From: Parazoarcus communis
GTDB taxonomy: Bacteria > Pseudomonadota > Gammaproteobacteria > Burkholderiales > Rhodocyclaceae
DNA length: 64,000 nt
Assembly (NCBI RefSeq): GCF_003111645.1
Contig: NZ_CP022187.1
Span: forward strand, 2,356,001-2,420,000
Direction: 5' to 3'
The translations under genes were made by a program, and so were the position numbers. Numbering within the stretch: the stretch's first letter is position 1; every line of letters starts with the position of its first letter. This document shows, one piece after another, positions 9,768-19,354 of the stretch. The notes beneath the pieces are model-generated. The model did not search any database. It saw only the letters and a program-made list of their open reading frames with translations, and was not told the DNA's origin.

Positions 9768-10535
9768 TCAGAACTCGAGTATCTGACCCTGAACGAGTGG
9801 CTTAGGTTGCAGGCGCCCCCGCCCGGCCTCGATCTGCGCCATGATGCGCGCCCCCTGGCCGGGCTTCAGATGGCTGATGAAAACCTCGGGTGAAACCGAC
9901 AGCTCCTCGAGCATGGCGACGAGCATGCTCGGACACAGATGTCTTGAGGCCATCGCCAGACCGCGCTGCTCGTCGGAAAACGCGGTCTCGATGATCATGT
10001 GCCGCAGCGCGGGGAGTGCGTTGATCGCCTCGATCAGCTCCGGACAATACGCCGTGTCGCCCGAATAGAGCAGCTGCGCGTCGCCGCTGTCCAGGGCATA
10101 TGCGACCGCGGGCACCGTGTGATGCGCAGGCAGCGCGGTGATGGTGCGCGTCCCCAGCCGCACCGACTCGCCCACCTTGAGCGGCTGAAAGCGCAGGAAC
10201 GGTCGATGGCGGTCGGGAATCGAGGTGAAGTCTGGCCAGATCAGCCAGTTGAAGATATGCGAACGCAGGATACGCAAGGTTTCCGGGGTGGCATAGACCG
10301 TGATCGGATAACCGCGCTCCTCACCCACCGAATCCACCAGCAGGGGAATCGACGCGATGTGATCGAGATGCGAATGCGTGATGAAGATATGATCGATCTT
10401 GCGCAACGCATCGAGCTCAAGATCGCCCACACCGGTCCCGCAATCGACCAGGACATCATCGTCGACGAGAAAGGCGGTCGTCCGCGCAGACTCGCCGCCA
10501 ATTCCACCGCTGCAGCCTAGCACCTGAAGTTTCAT
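9768..10535 (-). CDS. Metallo-beta-lactamase-fold hydrolase, cyclic-nucleotide phosphodiesterase-like
   Basis: This 255-residue protein begins MKLQVLGCSGGIGG and has the metal-binding signature ITHSHLDHIASIP near residue 65, then PAHHTVPAVAYAL, LYSGDTAYCPELIEA and ISHLKPGQ, which supply the other metal ligands. Architecture and length match RNase Z-like MBL enzymes annotated as 3',5'-cyclic-nucleotide phosphodiesterases (class II type) in betaproteobacteria. Hydrolysis of cAMP or cGMP is an inference from family, not proven. The ATG at 10535 is preceded in frame by a TTG that is not needed. Its neighbours, a GAF-ATPase, an FHA protein and PP2C, make a signalling role plausible. Confidence 0.75.
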   Translation of the reverse strand: MKLQVLGCSGGIGGESARTTAFLVDDDVLVDCGTGVGDLELDALRKIDHIFITHSHLDHIASIPLLVDSVGEERGYPITVYATPETLRILRSHIFNWLIWPDFTSIPDRHRPFLRFQPLKVGESVRLGTRTITALPAHHTVPAVAYALDSGDAQLLYSGDTAYCPELIEAINALPALRHMIIETAFSDEQRGLAMASRHLCPSMLVAMLEELSVSPEVFISHLKPGQGARIMAQIEAGRGRLQPKPLVQGQILEF

Positions 10536-10660
10536 CAAAAGTTCTTACCCGGACTCACGAGCATTGCACCGATTGGCCTCGCCACCCCCTGGATCATGCC
10601 AAACCTTAGCAGGCGACAACCGGGGGGCATATGGCAAAAATCACAGCATGCCCGCAGCCC

Positions 10661-11404
10661 TCAGGTCTTGAGGAAAAACTCCATCTTGACGCCAGCAATC
10701 TCGATGATGTCGTGATCGCCAAGTCGGTGGGCCTGGGCATCCAGCGTGCGGCCGTTGACCGTCGGAAAGCTCGCACCTTCTACATGAGTGATGAAATATC
10801 CATGCGGCCGCCGGGTAATGACCGCAACCTGACGCCCCGGCTTGCCAAGCGTGGTCAGCGACTTGCTCAGCTCAAGCTCACGGCCGGCGTTCGCACCACT
10901 CAGGACCTGAATGACCCCGAGTCGATCGAGCGGAGGCTCCGCAGGTGCGCCATGCTCCAGTGCGTCGGCTGGCAGCACCTGGGTCCGGATCGCACTGCCG
11001 TCACGCGTGCCCGGCGTAACCGGAACGGACTCCGCAGCGGACGCAGCAGATGTCATGTCGAATGGCTTAAGCGCAGCCGTGTCGACCATCTCGGAAGCAG
11101 AGAGGCCGGGCTGTGAGGTGTCGGTCAGAAACTTGAGACGGTATTTTCCGAGCTCAACCACGTCGTTGTTCTGCAGAACATGCTTCTTGATCGGCTGACC
11201 ATTCACGTAGGTGCCGTTGGTACTGTTCTGGTCCTCGAGGAAGGCATCGTCGAGGATGCAGGTGATCACCGCATGGTGTCCACTGATCGCAAGGTTATCA
11301 ATCTGAATGTCATTATTCTGCTTGCGCCCGATGGAGGTTCGCTCCTTGTCGAGCACGATTTCCTTGAGCACCAGCCCATCCATGCTAAGAATCAACTTCG
11401 GCAT
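10661..11404 (-). CDS. FHA-domain protein with a second, degenerate FHA-like domain
   Basis: The 247-residue protein begins MPKLILSMDGLVLKEIVLDK. The first FHA domain (about residues 1-95) is canonical, with SIGRKQNNDIQIDN, ISGHHAVI and DQNSTNGTYVNGQ; the Arg, the Ser/His and the Asn that read phosphothreonine are all present. A low-complexity Ala/Ser/Pro linker follows. Residues 165-247 look like a second FHA fold (LGVIQVLSGANAGRELEL, TLGKPGRQVAVITRRPHGYFITHVEG, VNGRTLD) but lack the canonical S-x-x-H pair. It lies about 60 nt downstream of the PP2C gene on the same strand, which points to Ser/Thr phospho-signalling. No kinase is in the window. ATG 11404 is preferred over an upstream GTG. 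Confidence 0.85.
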   Translation of the reverse strand: MPKLILSMDGLVLKEIVLDKERTSIGRKQNNDIQIDNLAISGHHAVITCILDDAFLEDQNSTNGTYVNGQPIKKHVLQNNDVVELGKYRLKFLTDTSQPGLSASEMVDTAALKPFDMTSAASAAESVPVTPGTRDGSAIRTQVLPADALEHGAPAEPPLDRLGVIQVLSGANAGRELELSKSLTTLGKPGRQVAVITRRPHGYFITHVEGASFPTVNGRTLDAQAHRLGDHDIIEIAGVKMEFFLKT

Positions 11405-11463
11405 TGCCTGCACCCATCTATCGGTTGGCGCGCCCAGCGCGCAGAATCCTCACAATCATGCCG

Positions 11464-12246
11464 TCAGCCGGCAAAGCGCGCAATGATGACGGACACATTG
11501 TCACGCCCGCCATGGGCAAGCGCGGCGTCAACCAGCCCCTGAGCCACCGCATCAACTGAACCTGTTGCACCGAGCAGACGCGCAATTTCACGCGCATCGA
11601 GCATGTCGGTCAAGCCGTCCGAGCACAGCAGAATGCGGTCCTTGTCCGCAAGCGCATGCATGCCAACGTCGACGACCACCGTCGGCGCCACGCCAAGGCC
11701 TCGCGTCAGCAAGCCCCGATTCGGCATCTGCATGGCCTCACGCGGCGCAATCAGGCCCGCATCGACCTGCGCCTGCAGAACCGTGTGATCGCTCGTCAGC
11801 TGTTCGAGCTCGCCGTGTCGAAGGCGATACAGGCGGGAGTCCCCGACGTGCGCGCACACCAGCGCTTCCCCGGCCACGCATGCCGCCACCATCGTTGCCC
11901 CCATCCCGCTCAGATCTGCGTTGGCCGCACCCGCCTGACGAATCGCCTCATTGGCTGCGTTCAGACCCTCGCACAACACGTCGGCCAAGGCGTTCGCCTC
12001 AAGATGGGCGCCATCCGCACTGCGCTGCAGATACTCAAGGACGGTACGAATCGAGAGCGCCGAAGCCACATCGCCGCCCTGATAGCCCCCCATGCCATCC
12101 GCCAGCAGGAGCCAGCCATTGTCGGCATCGATACAGATGGAATCCTCATTCCTGCGCCGAACATGCCCGACATGCGACAAGCCCGCATACTCGAAACCGG
12201 ATGTGTTCGCTGTCACGGGGGAAAGCCGCACTTCGGGCTCAGACAT
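11464..12246 (-). CDS. PP2C-family serine/threonine protein phosphatase
   Basis: This 260-residue PPM/PP2C phosphatase has the metal-coordinating motifs in order: RRRNEDSICID, LLLADGMGGYQGGDVAS, LVCAHVGDSRLYRLR, ILLCSDGLTDML and the C-terminal GGRDNVSVIIARF. It would dephosphorylate Ser/Thr-phosphorylated proteins in the cytoplasm. It has no membrane segment and no receiver domain, so it is the Stp/PrpC minimal type. The start is ATG 12246. It precedes the FHA-protein gene on the same strand, a phosphatase plus phosphopeptide-reader pair that usually accompanies a Hanks-type kinase. The gap upstream (12247-12338) separates it from the sucCD terminator. Confidence 0.9.
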   Translation of the reverse strand: MSEPEVRLSPVTANTSGFEYAGLSHVGHVRRRNEDSICIDADNGWLLLADGMGGYQGGDVASALSIRTVLEYLQRSADGAHLEANALADVLCEGLNAANEAIRQAGAANADLSGMGATMVAACVAGEALVCAHVGDSRLYRLRHGELEQLTSDHTVLQAQVDAGLIAPREAMQMPNRGLLTRGLGVAPTVVVDVGMHALADKDRILLCSDGLTDMLDAREIARLLGATGSVDAVAQGLVDAALAHGGRDNVSVIIARFAG

Positions 12247-12338
12247 CGTCGCTGGACTCCTTCAGATCGTTGGGGGCACCCCATGAACGGCAATTCATAC
12301 CGCCATTCTAGACTGTCCCGTCACCCGGCCGGCAGTGC

Positions 12339-12366
12339 AAAAAAAAGCGCCGGACTCGCCGGCGCC
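12339..12366 (-). terminator. Rho-independent terminator of sucCD
   Basis: On the minus strand GCGCCGG, a CGAGT loop and CCGGCGC form a perfect 7-bp GC stem (plus-strand 12347-12365), extended by further pairs. It is followed at once by eight T residues (12339-12346). It lies about 25 nt after the sucD stop, so it ends the sucCD transcript and insulates the PP2C gene. Confidence 0.9.
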
Positions 12367-12391
12367 TTTCTCAGTCATCGTCTGCAGACGA

Positions 12392-13285
12392 TCAGAGCAT
12401 TGCCTTGAGCAGCTTGGCCATCTCGGACGGGTCGCGCGTGACCTTGAAGCCACACTCTTCCATGATCGCGAGCTTGGCATCGGCCGTGTCGGCGCCGCCG
12501 GAGATCAGCGCACCGGCGTGGCCCATGCGCTTGCCTGCCGGTGCCGTGACGCCAGCGATGAAGCCAACGATCGGCTTCTTCATGTTGGCCTTGCACCATT
12601 CGGCAGCTTCAGCTTCGTCCGGACCGCCGATCTCGCCGATCATGATGACCGCATCGGTATCAGGATCGTCGTTGAACATGCGCATCACGTCGATGTGCTT
12701 CAGACCGTTGATCGGATCACCACCGATACCGACCGCCGAAGACTGACCCAGACCGATTTCGGTCAGCTGGGCAACAGCTTCATAGGTCAGCGTACCGGAG
12801 CGGGATACCACGCCGATACGACCCTTGCGGTGGATGTGACCCGGCATGATGCCGATCTTGATTTCGTCAGGCGTAATCAGACCCGGGCAGTTGGGGCCCA
12901 GCAGCAGGGTTTCCTTGCCGCCGGCAGCAACCTTGGCCTTCATCTTGTTGCGCACTTCCAGCATGTCGCGAACGGGGATGCCTTCGGTGATGCAGATTGC
13001 CAGATCGAGGTCGGCTTCAACAGCTTCCCAGATCGCGGCAGCAGCACCTGCGGGCGGCACGTAGATCACCGACACGGTAGCGCCGGTTTCAGCCGCAGCG
13101 TCCTTCACCGAACCGAAAATGGGGATGTCGAAAATGGACTCGCCCGCTTTCTTCGGGTTTACGCCGGCAACGAAGCAGTTCTTGCCGTTGGCGTATTCCT
13201 GGCACTTCTCGGTGTGGAACTGGCCCGTCTTCCCGGTGATGCCCTGGGTGATGACCTTGGTGTCTTTGTTGATCAGGATGGACAT
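12392..13285 (-). CDS. sucD: Succinate-CoA ligase (ADP-forming) alpha subunit
   Basis: SucD binds CoA and carries the phosphohistidine of succinyl-CoA synthetase, making ATP from succinyl-CoA in the TCA cycle. The 297-residue product starts MSILINKDTKVITQGITGKTG. The CoA-binding Rossmann part shows FVAGVNPKKAGES and VIYVPPAGAAAAIWEA; GPNCPGLITP and the phosphohistidine motif GKRMGHAGALISGG (His about 256) are present. The start ATG 13285 has AGGAGA upstream, overlapping the sucC stop region (11-nt gap). It is followed by a strong terminator. Confidence 0.98.
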   Translation of the reverse strand: MSILINKDTKVITQGITGKTGQFHTEKCQEYANGKNCFVAGVNPKKAGESIFDIPIFGSVKDAAAETGATVSVIYVPPAGAAAAIWEAVEADLDLAICITEGIPVRDMLEVRNKMKAKVAAGGKETLLLGPNCPGLITPDEIKIGIMPGHIHRKGRIGVVSRSGTLTYEAVAQLTEIGLGQSSAVGIGGDPINGLKHIDVMRMFNDDPDTDAVIMIGEIGGPDEAEAAEWCKANMKKPIVGFIAGVTAPAGKRMGHAGALISGGADTADAKLAIMEECGFKVTRDPSEMAKLLKAML

Positions 13286-13296
13286 TCAGACTCTCC

Positions 13297-14457
<1,161 letters not shown>

Positions 14458-14692
14458 GATTGCCCTTCGATCGAAGTCGTGGCGTATGGGTCGCCGCGAG
14501 CAGGTTGATGGGACGCTTCGGAGCTTCGCTCCGCGACGAACGCCGTCTCCCTCGACCGACGCCCACCGCTCTAAGCCAGACCGACTGCGCCTGACCTGTC
14601 TATTGGCTCGCCCGCTGCAATGCGTGGTAACCGCAAGAACGCCAAATTATAACCGTTTTTCCGCAACGCACAGGCGCGCGTATGCCTGCCCG
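14458..14692 (-). promoter_or_regulatory. sucCD upstream region: -10 box and long leader with hairpin
   Basis: There is no gene here. Minus-strand TATAAT (plus 14646-14651) is a perfect -10 element with only a weak -35 match (CTGTGC/TGTGCG). Transcription from it would give a leader of roughly 180 nt before sucC. The leader includes a perfect small hairpin, CGGAGC-TTC-GCTCCG (14519-14533). Its length leaves room for a cis-regulatory RNA, but I cannot match it to a known class by eye. Confidence 0.45.
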
Positions 14693-15262
14693 CTATGCAG
14701 CGGGGTCTCCGCGACGGTACCACTTGGGATAATAGCGCTGCACTGCCGCAGACGACGTTTCAAGCGCGTGGCAGCGATCGAGCTGGAAGGGCTTCTCTTT
14801 CGTCTCTTCGTTGTCGCGCCGGAAGGTCGCAAAGGTCTGAATTGCAGCGGTCGGCAGGGACAGCAGCAACTCGGTGATATGCGTACAGCCACTGACGTCG
14901 GAAAACATCTCCCCCACGGTTCGTCTGAAGCCCCGCACAAGATTGAGCCCGACCAGCCTTGCATACACCGGACCAATGGTGTCGCAATAGCCGGGATACG
15001 GCACGCCATCCGAACACGCCGCGGCGGCGATGATATTGAAGCCCTCATCGAAGGTCACCCGGACCCGCATCAGATGCACGGGGACGCCCGCAGGCCGAAC
15101 CCCGGAAGCAATCGGGTAATCGAGATCCTTGATGTCGGTCAGACTGGCATCGAGCTCGAGCATTCCGTCTTCGCGGAGAAAGCCTTCGACTTCGATACGT
15201 CTGGTGTGTGCGCGCTGACGCGCGACGGCAGGCGTTGGGAGCGGCATGATTACGTACGGCAT
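14693..15262 (-). CDS. DUF2889 domain-containing protein
   Basis: This 189-residue protein (start ATG 15262, with GGAT about 8 nt upstream; ATG 15247 giving MPLPTPAVARQRAHTRRIEV is an alternative) matches the DUF2889 family. A conserved HTRRIEVEGFLREDG start is followed by ELDASLTDIKDLDY, PVHLMRVRVTFDEGFNI, a Cys/Tyr region (CSDGVPYPGYCDTIGP) and GCTHITELL. The family has no established biochemical function that I can state. There is no signal peptide or membrane segment. It lies alone on the minus strand between sucC and the divergent fimV-like gene. The end (RGDPAA) is followed by the sucC promoter region. Confidence 0.8.
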   Translation of the reverse strand: MPYVIMPLPTPAVARQRAHTRRIEVEGFLREDGMLELDASLTDIKDLDYPIASGVRPAGVPVHLMRVRVTFDEGFNIIAAAACSDGVPYPGYCDTIGPVYARLVGLNLVRGFRRTVGEMFSDVSGCTHITELLLSLPTAAIQTFATFRRDNEETKEKPFQLDRCHALETSSAAVQRYYPKWYRRGDPAA

Positions 15263-15447
15263 CGTATGGATCCTGCAGTTTAACCCAAAGGCCAAGGCTT
15301 CCGTGACGCCCATCCCTCCGCCGTTTCAGCCAAAACAGCACGACCAGCGAATTAATTCCGCACAATCGGACAACTTCGCTGGAATACCGCTCGATTGTCT
15401 GATAAAAACAGCGACATGATTTCACGCAACCGCCGGGCAAGCGGAAA

Positions 15448-17352
15448 ATGACAATAAGACGGACTCCGATCGCGACCCTTATCGCCAGCCTTACCCTGGC
15501 AGCATCGCCCATCGCTCAATCGGCGGTACTGGGCGACGTCGTTTCGCTGTCAGCAATTGGTGCGCCCCTGCGGGTTGAAATCGGGCTCCGCGACGGCCGC
15601 CCGGGCGATGCCGGCGCCTGCCTCAGAATCGTGTCCGCGCAGGAAGCAGGCAATGGCCTGCCCTCGATCAGGCGCGCCCGGATCAGCGCCACAGGCAGCG
15701 GTCGCACAGCCCGGATCGTGCTCTCTTCGCCGGACACCATGGACGAGCCCGTTGCACAGCTGACAATCGAGAACGTCTGCGAGACACGGCTGCGGCGCAC
15801 CTACACGCTGCTCTTCCCCTTTGCCGGCACTCCGGTCGCAGCGCCGCACGCAAGCGCAGCCGCCACGCAGCCCCGTACATCGGGCAGGGCGGCAGCAACG
15901 GCTCAGCCTCCCTCCGGAGGCAGCGAATGGATCAGCGCCCCGGGTGAATCACTGACCGGAATTGCACAAACGCTCTACCCCAGAAACAGCGCCGCACAGC
16001 GCCGTTTCGTGCGCGATGCGGCTAAAGCCAACCCCGCGCTCTTTCCTGACCTGGCCTCGCGCAGCCGGCAATTGGTGCCCGGCACGCAATTTGTCGTGCC
16101 GAGCCTTGCAGCCATCTCGCGCAACAGCCCGCCGCCTCCGCAGCGTGCTGCCAGCGCATCGCCCCGCGCCGACCGCCCGGTCTCGACCGAGGCCCGCAGC
16201 GATCCTGCACCAGGGCCGGTAAGCGGCGACCGCCTCATCGTTGCGCCCGAGGAGGCAGACAACCGGTCTGCGCCGGCCCCCACCGCAGCCCTCGGAGATC
16301 GCAGCGGGGAGATGTCCGGCCTCGAACGCAGGGAGCAGGAAATCGCCACGGCTATCGACCGCAGCATCGTCACCCAGATGGAGCTGCTGGCCCGCATCAA
16401 GGAACTCGAGCAGATCCAGACCCGGCTGATGGAACAGGCCGGCCGCATTGGCGTTGCGCCACCGCCTGTCGTGGAGCCCCCTCCGGCGCCCCCGCGCATC
16501 GAACCGGCGCCTCAGGAACCCGCGCCGGCTTCCGACGACTGGATGCGAAACGCGGCACTCGCACTCGGCGGCCTCGGCATTGCGGCACTCCTGTTCCTGC
16601 GCTCACGTCGCAAGGCAGAGGAGGCGCCTGCGGCAGAACCCCGCATCGCACCGGCACCGCAGACCCCGCCACGACCGACAGCAGATGCAGAAGCACCGGC
16701 CTCCACCAGCACGACAGATGAGTTCGATGCCCCGCTGACACAGATTCCCGCACCGGCCGGCGTACTGCCACTGGAGTGGGACCATGAGCCTTCCGGATTC
16801 GGCTCCACCGAACTGGCTCCGCTTGCGGAAGAAGAGGAAGTCGAAGAGCACGACTCTGCGATCGAGCTGGCAGAGATCATGATGAGCTTTGGCCGCGTCC
16901 ACGGCGCTGCCGAAACACTGGCTGACTTCATTCGCAGCAACCCGAAACAGGCCGTCACGCCATGGCTGAAGCTGCTTGAAGTCTATCGCGCGGCCGACCT
17001 GCGGGCCGAGTTCGACGGCCTTGCCCGCCAGCTGAACAAGACCTTCAACGTCAAGACTGTCACCTGGGACAATTTCGACGAAGCCCGCCGCGCCCCGGAC
17101 ACGCTCGAAAAGATGCCGCACCTGGTCAATTCGCTGCAGCAACTCTGGGGCACGCGCGAGTGTCAGGCGTTTCTGAGAAGACTGCTGCGCGACAACCGCG
17201 ACGGCACCCGTCAGGGCTTCCCCCTGAACGTCATCGACGACATTCTGTGTCTCAGTGCCATCCTCGAGCAGCAGCTCGGCCCCTACCGGCCAACCCACGA
17301 CGAGCTCGAGGACAACGGGCCGCAGACCGAGCGCCCACCCGAGAACAGCTGA
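15448..17352 (+). CDS. FimV-like pilus/peptidoglycan-associated protein
   Basis: The 634-residue product starts with a signal peptide (MTIRRTPIATLIASLTLAASPIAQS-AVLGD), then the FimV N-terminal domain (GDVVSLSAIGAPLRVEIGL, residues about 27-135). A LysM-like module follows (WISAPGESLTGIAQTLYPRN, PALFPDLASRSRQLVPGTQF, about 155-215), then a Pro/Ala linker, a coiled coil (about 290-330) and one membrane segment (AALALGGLGIAALLFL, about 370). The cytoplasmic part is acidic with a C-terminal globular domain (LAEIMMSFGRVHGAAETLADFI). FimV links peptidoglycan to type IV pilus assembly and polarity in pseudomonads. The C-terminal half here differs from the TPR form, so the precise role is uncertain. 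ATG 15448. Confidence 0.7.
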   Translation: MTIRRTPIATLIASLTLAASPIAQSAVLGDVVSLSAIGAPLRVEIGLRDGRPGDAGACLRIVSAQEAGNGLPSIRRARISATGSGRTARIVLSSPDTMDEPVAQLTIENVCETRLRRTYTLLFPFAGTPVAAPHASAAATQPRTSGRAAATAQPPSGGSEWISAPGESLTGIAQTLYPRNSAAQRRFVRDAAKANPALFPDLASRSRQLVPGTQFVVPSLAAISRNSPPPPQRAASASPRADRPVSTEARSDPAPGPVSGDRLIVAPEEADNRSAPAPTAALGDRSGEMSGLERREQEIATAIDRSIVTQMELLARIKELEQIQTRLMEQAGRIGVAPPPVVEPPPAPPRIEPAPQEPAPASDDWMRNAALALGGLGIAALLFLRSRRKAEEAPAAEPRIAPAPQTPPRPTADAEAPASTSTTDEFDAPLTQIPAPAGVLPLEWDHEPSGFGSTELAPLAEEEEVEEHDSAIELAEIMMSFGRVHGAAETLADFIRSNPKQAVTPWLKLLEVYRAADLRAEFDGLARQLNKTFNVKTVTWDNFDEARRAPDTLEKMPHLVNSLQQLWGTRECQAFLRRLLRDNRDGTRQGFPLNVIDDILCLSAILEQQLGPYRPTHDELEDNGPQTERPPENS

Positions 17353-17358
17353 ACGGAC

Positions 17359-18108
17359 TCAGACCGGATTGGGCAGATCGAGAAACGTTGCCTGCAACCC
17401 CAGGCTGTCCGACAGGTAGATGGCCATCGCCATCGGACCGTAGCGCTCCGTCGCATGATGGCCGGCGGCGATATAGGGCACACCGGACTCGCGGGCAACA
17501 TGCGTGGTCTGCTCCGAGATCTCCCCCGACACATAGAGGTCGGCGCCAGCCTGAACAGCCTGTTCGAAGTAGCCCTGCGCACCGCCGGTACACCATGCAA
17601 TCCGTTTCACCTTGCGCTCACCGTCACCCACCAGCAGGGGCTCGCGCCCGAGCCTGACGGCAATCGCAGCAGCCACATCGGACGCTGACATACCCTCGGT
17701 TTCCGGCCTTCCGATCCAGCCCAGGTCCTGCTCCGCAAAGCGCCCCTCGCCCACCCAGCCCATGATTGCAGCCAGTTGAGCGTTGTTACCCAGTTGCGGA
17801 TGCACATCGAGCGGCAGGTGGTAGGCAAGCAGACTGATGTCGTTCTTCAGCAGCGTGGACAGGCGCCGCTTGCGCATGCCGGCGATACGCCCATCCTCGC
17901 CACGCCAGAAGTAGCCATGATGAACCAGCACGGCATCATAGTCGCCCCCGACCGCCGCATCGAGCAGCGCCTGGCTCGCCGTGACGCCGCACAGCACACG
18001 GCTCACCTCCTCGCGTCCTTCCACTTGCAGCCCGTTTGGGCAATAATCGCGCAGCCGCGCGACCTCGAGCAATTCATCCAGATGGTTTTGCAAAGCGCTG
18101 AGCTGCAT
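17359..18108 (-). CDS. NIF3-like dinuclear metal-centre protein
   Basis: This 249-residue member of the NIF3/YbgI (GTP cyclohydrolase I type 2-like) family forms toroidal hexamers with two metals per subunit; its physiological reaction is unsettled. Metal-ligand motifs are visible: YDAVLVHHGYFWRG, AYHLPLDVHPQLGNNAQL, CTGGAQGYFEQA, LYVSGEISEQTTHVA and AAGHHATERYG. The ATG at 18108 has GGAGA 5 nt upstream and fits the family start; an upstream ATG at 18123 is less likely. It converges on the fimV-like gene with a 6-nt gap and is divergent from the DegS-type protease. Confidence 0.88.
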   Translation of the reverse strand: MQLSALQNHLDELLEVARLRDYCPNGLQVEGREEVSRVLCGVTASQALLDAAVGGDYDAVLVHHGYFWRGEDGRIAGMRKRRLSTLLKNDISLLAYHLPLDVHPQLGNNAQLAAIMGWVGEGRFAEQDLGWIGRPETEGMSASDVAAAIAVRLGREPLLVGDGERKVKRIAWCTGGAQGYFEQAVQAGADLYVSGEISEQTTHVARESGVPYIAAGHHATERYGPMAMAIYLSDSLGLQATFLDLPNPV

Positions 18109-18182
18109 GCCGTCTCCACTCATTTTCACGTTCAACAGGGCGACCCTTCCGGCCGGAAATCGCCTCGAAATCGAGCAACATT

Positions 18183-19340
18183 ATGCGCCGCCTGTGGCTG
18201 ATCTTTGCGCAGGCCGTGACTGCAAGCGTCGCGGTTCTGTTCGTCCTCAACACCCTCAAGCCGGAGTGGCTGCGAAACACAGCCCCGGATGCAGTGGTGG
18301 CCATTCTCGAAGCACCGGCGAGCGAACCCGGTGCGCGTGCTGCTGCGGGCTCATATGCCGAGGCCGCGCAGCGCTCGATGCCTGCCGTCGTTCACATCTA
18401 CACGACCAAGGCTGCGCGCGCATCGCGCCACCCCTTGCTGAACGACCCGGTGTTCCGCCACTTCTTCGGCGACCGTCCCGACGAAGGAAGGCAGCAAAGC
18501 TCCGGACTGGGCTCCGGCGTCATCGTCAGCCAGGACGGTTTCATCCTGACGAACAACCACGTCATCGACGCCGCAGACGAGATCGAAGTGGCCCTCAATG
18601 ACGGGCGCCAGTACTCGGCAAGCGTGATCGGCAGAGACCCCGAAACCGACCTCGCCGTTCTTCGCATCACGACCGACGCCCCCCTGCCCGCAATCACCCT
18701 CGCCCGCGGCGACATGCTTCACGTTGGCGATGTCGTGCTTGCCATCGGCAATCCTTTCGGTGTCGGCCAGACCGTCACCATGGGCATCATCTCGGCACTT
18801 GGCCGCAGCCACCTTGGCATCAACACCTTCGAAAACTACATCCAGACCGATGCTGCAATCAATCCGGGCAACTCGGGTGGTGCGCTGGTCGACAGCACGG
18901 GCAACCTGGTGGGCATCAACACTGCCATCTACTCCCGGTCGGGCGGATCGCTGGGCATCGGCTTCGCAATTCCCATCTCGATCGCGCGCAACGTCCTTGA
19001 ACAGATCGTTGCCACCGGCGAGGTTACCCGCGGCTGGGTGGGCGTGGAGATCCGGGAGATCACCCCCGAGCTTGCGAGTTCGTTCGGACTGCAGGGCACG
19101 GAAGGCGCGCTGATCGCCGGCGTGCTCAGAGGCAGCCCCGCAGAACAGGGCGGTGTGCGTCCGGGAGACGTTCTCGTCGCCGTCGAAGGGAAGACCATTC
19201 AGGATCCGAAAGCCATGCTCGAACTCGTCGCGGCCCTGCCGCCGGGCAAGACCGCTTCGTTTCGGGTGCGCCGCTCGGGCAAGGATGTAGATCTGACTGT
19301 CGCCGTCGCGCGCCGCCCCATCCCGCAGGCTGCACGCTAG
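18183..19340 (+). CDS. DegS/AlgW-type membrane-anchored serine protease (S1C, one PDZ)
   Basis: The 385-residue protein has an N-terminal anchor (LWLIFAQAVTASVAVLFVLNTL), then a trypsin-like domain with the triad His126 (TNNHVID), Asp156 (PETDLAVLRI) and Ser231 (INPGNSGGAL), and a single C-terminal PDZ domain (GWVGVEIREITPELASSFGL, GGVRPGDVLVAVEG). One PDZ plus an uncleaved anchor is the DegS/AlgW layout, whose members sense misfolded outer-membrane proteins and start the sigma-E cascade; DegP/MucD proteins have two PDZ domains. No rseA/sigma-E genes are nearby. ATG 18183. It ends 14 nt from the convergent tatC. Confidence 0.85.
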   Translation: MRRLWLIFAQAVTASVAVLFVLNTLKPEWLRNTAPDAVVAILEAPASEPGARAAAGSYAEAAQRSMPAVVHIYTTKAARASRHPLLNDPVFRHFFGDRPDEGRQQSSGLGSGVIVSQDGFILTNNHVIDAADEIEVALNDGRQYSASVIGRDPETDLAVLRITTDAPLPAITLARGDMLHVGDVVLAIGNPFGVGQTVTMGIISALGRSHLGINTFENYIQTDAAINPGNSGGALVDSTGNLVGINTAIYSRSGGSLGIGFAIPISIARNVLEQIVATGEVTRGWVGVEIREITPELASSFGLQGTEGALIAGVLRGSPAEQGGVRPGDVLVAVEGKTIQDPKAMLELVAALPPGKTASFRVRRSGKDVDLTVAVARRPIPQAAR

Positions 19341-19354
19341 ACGGTCACCGCGTC

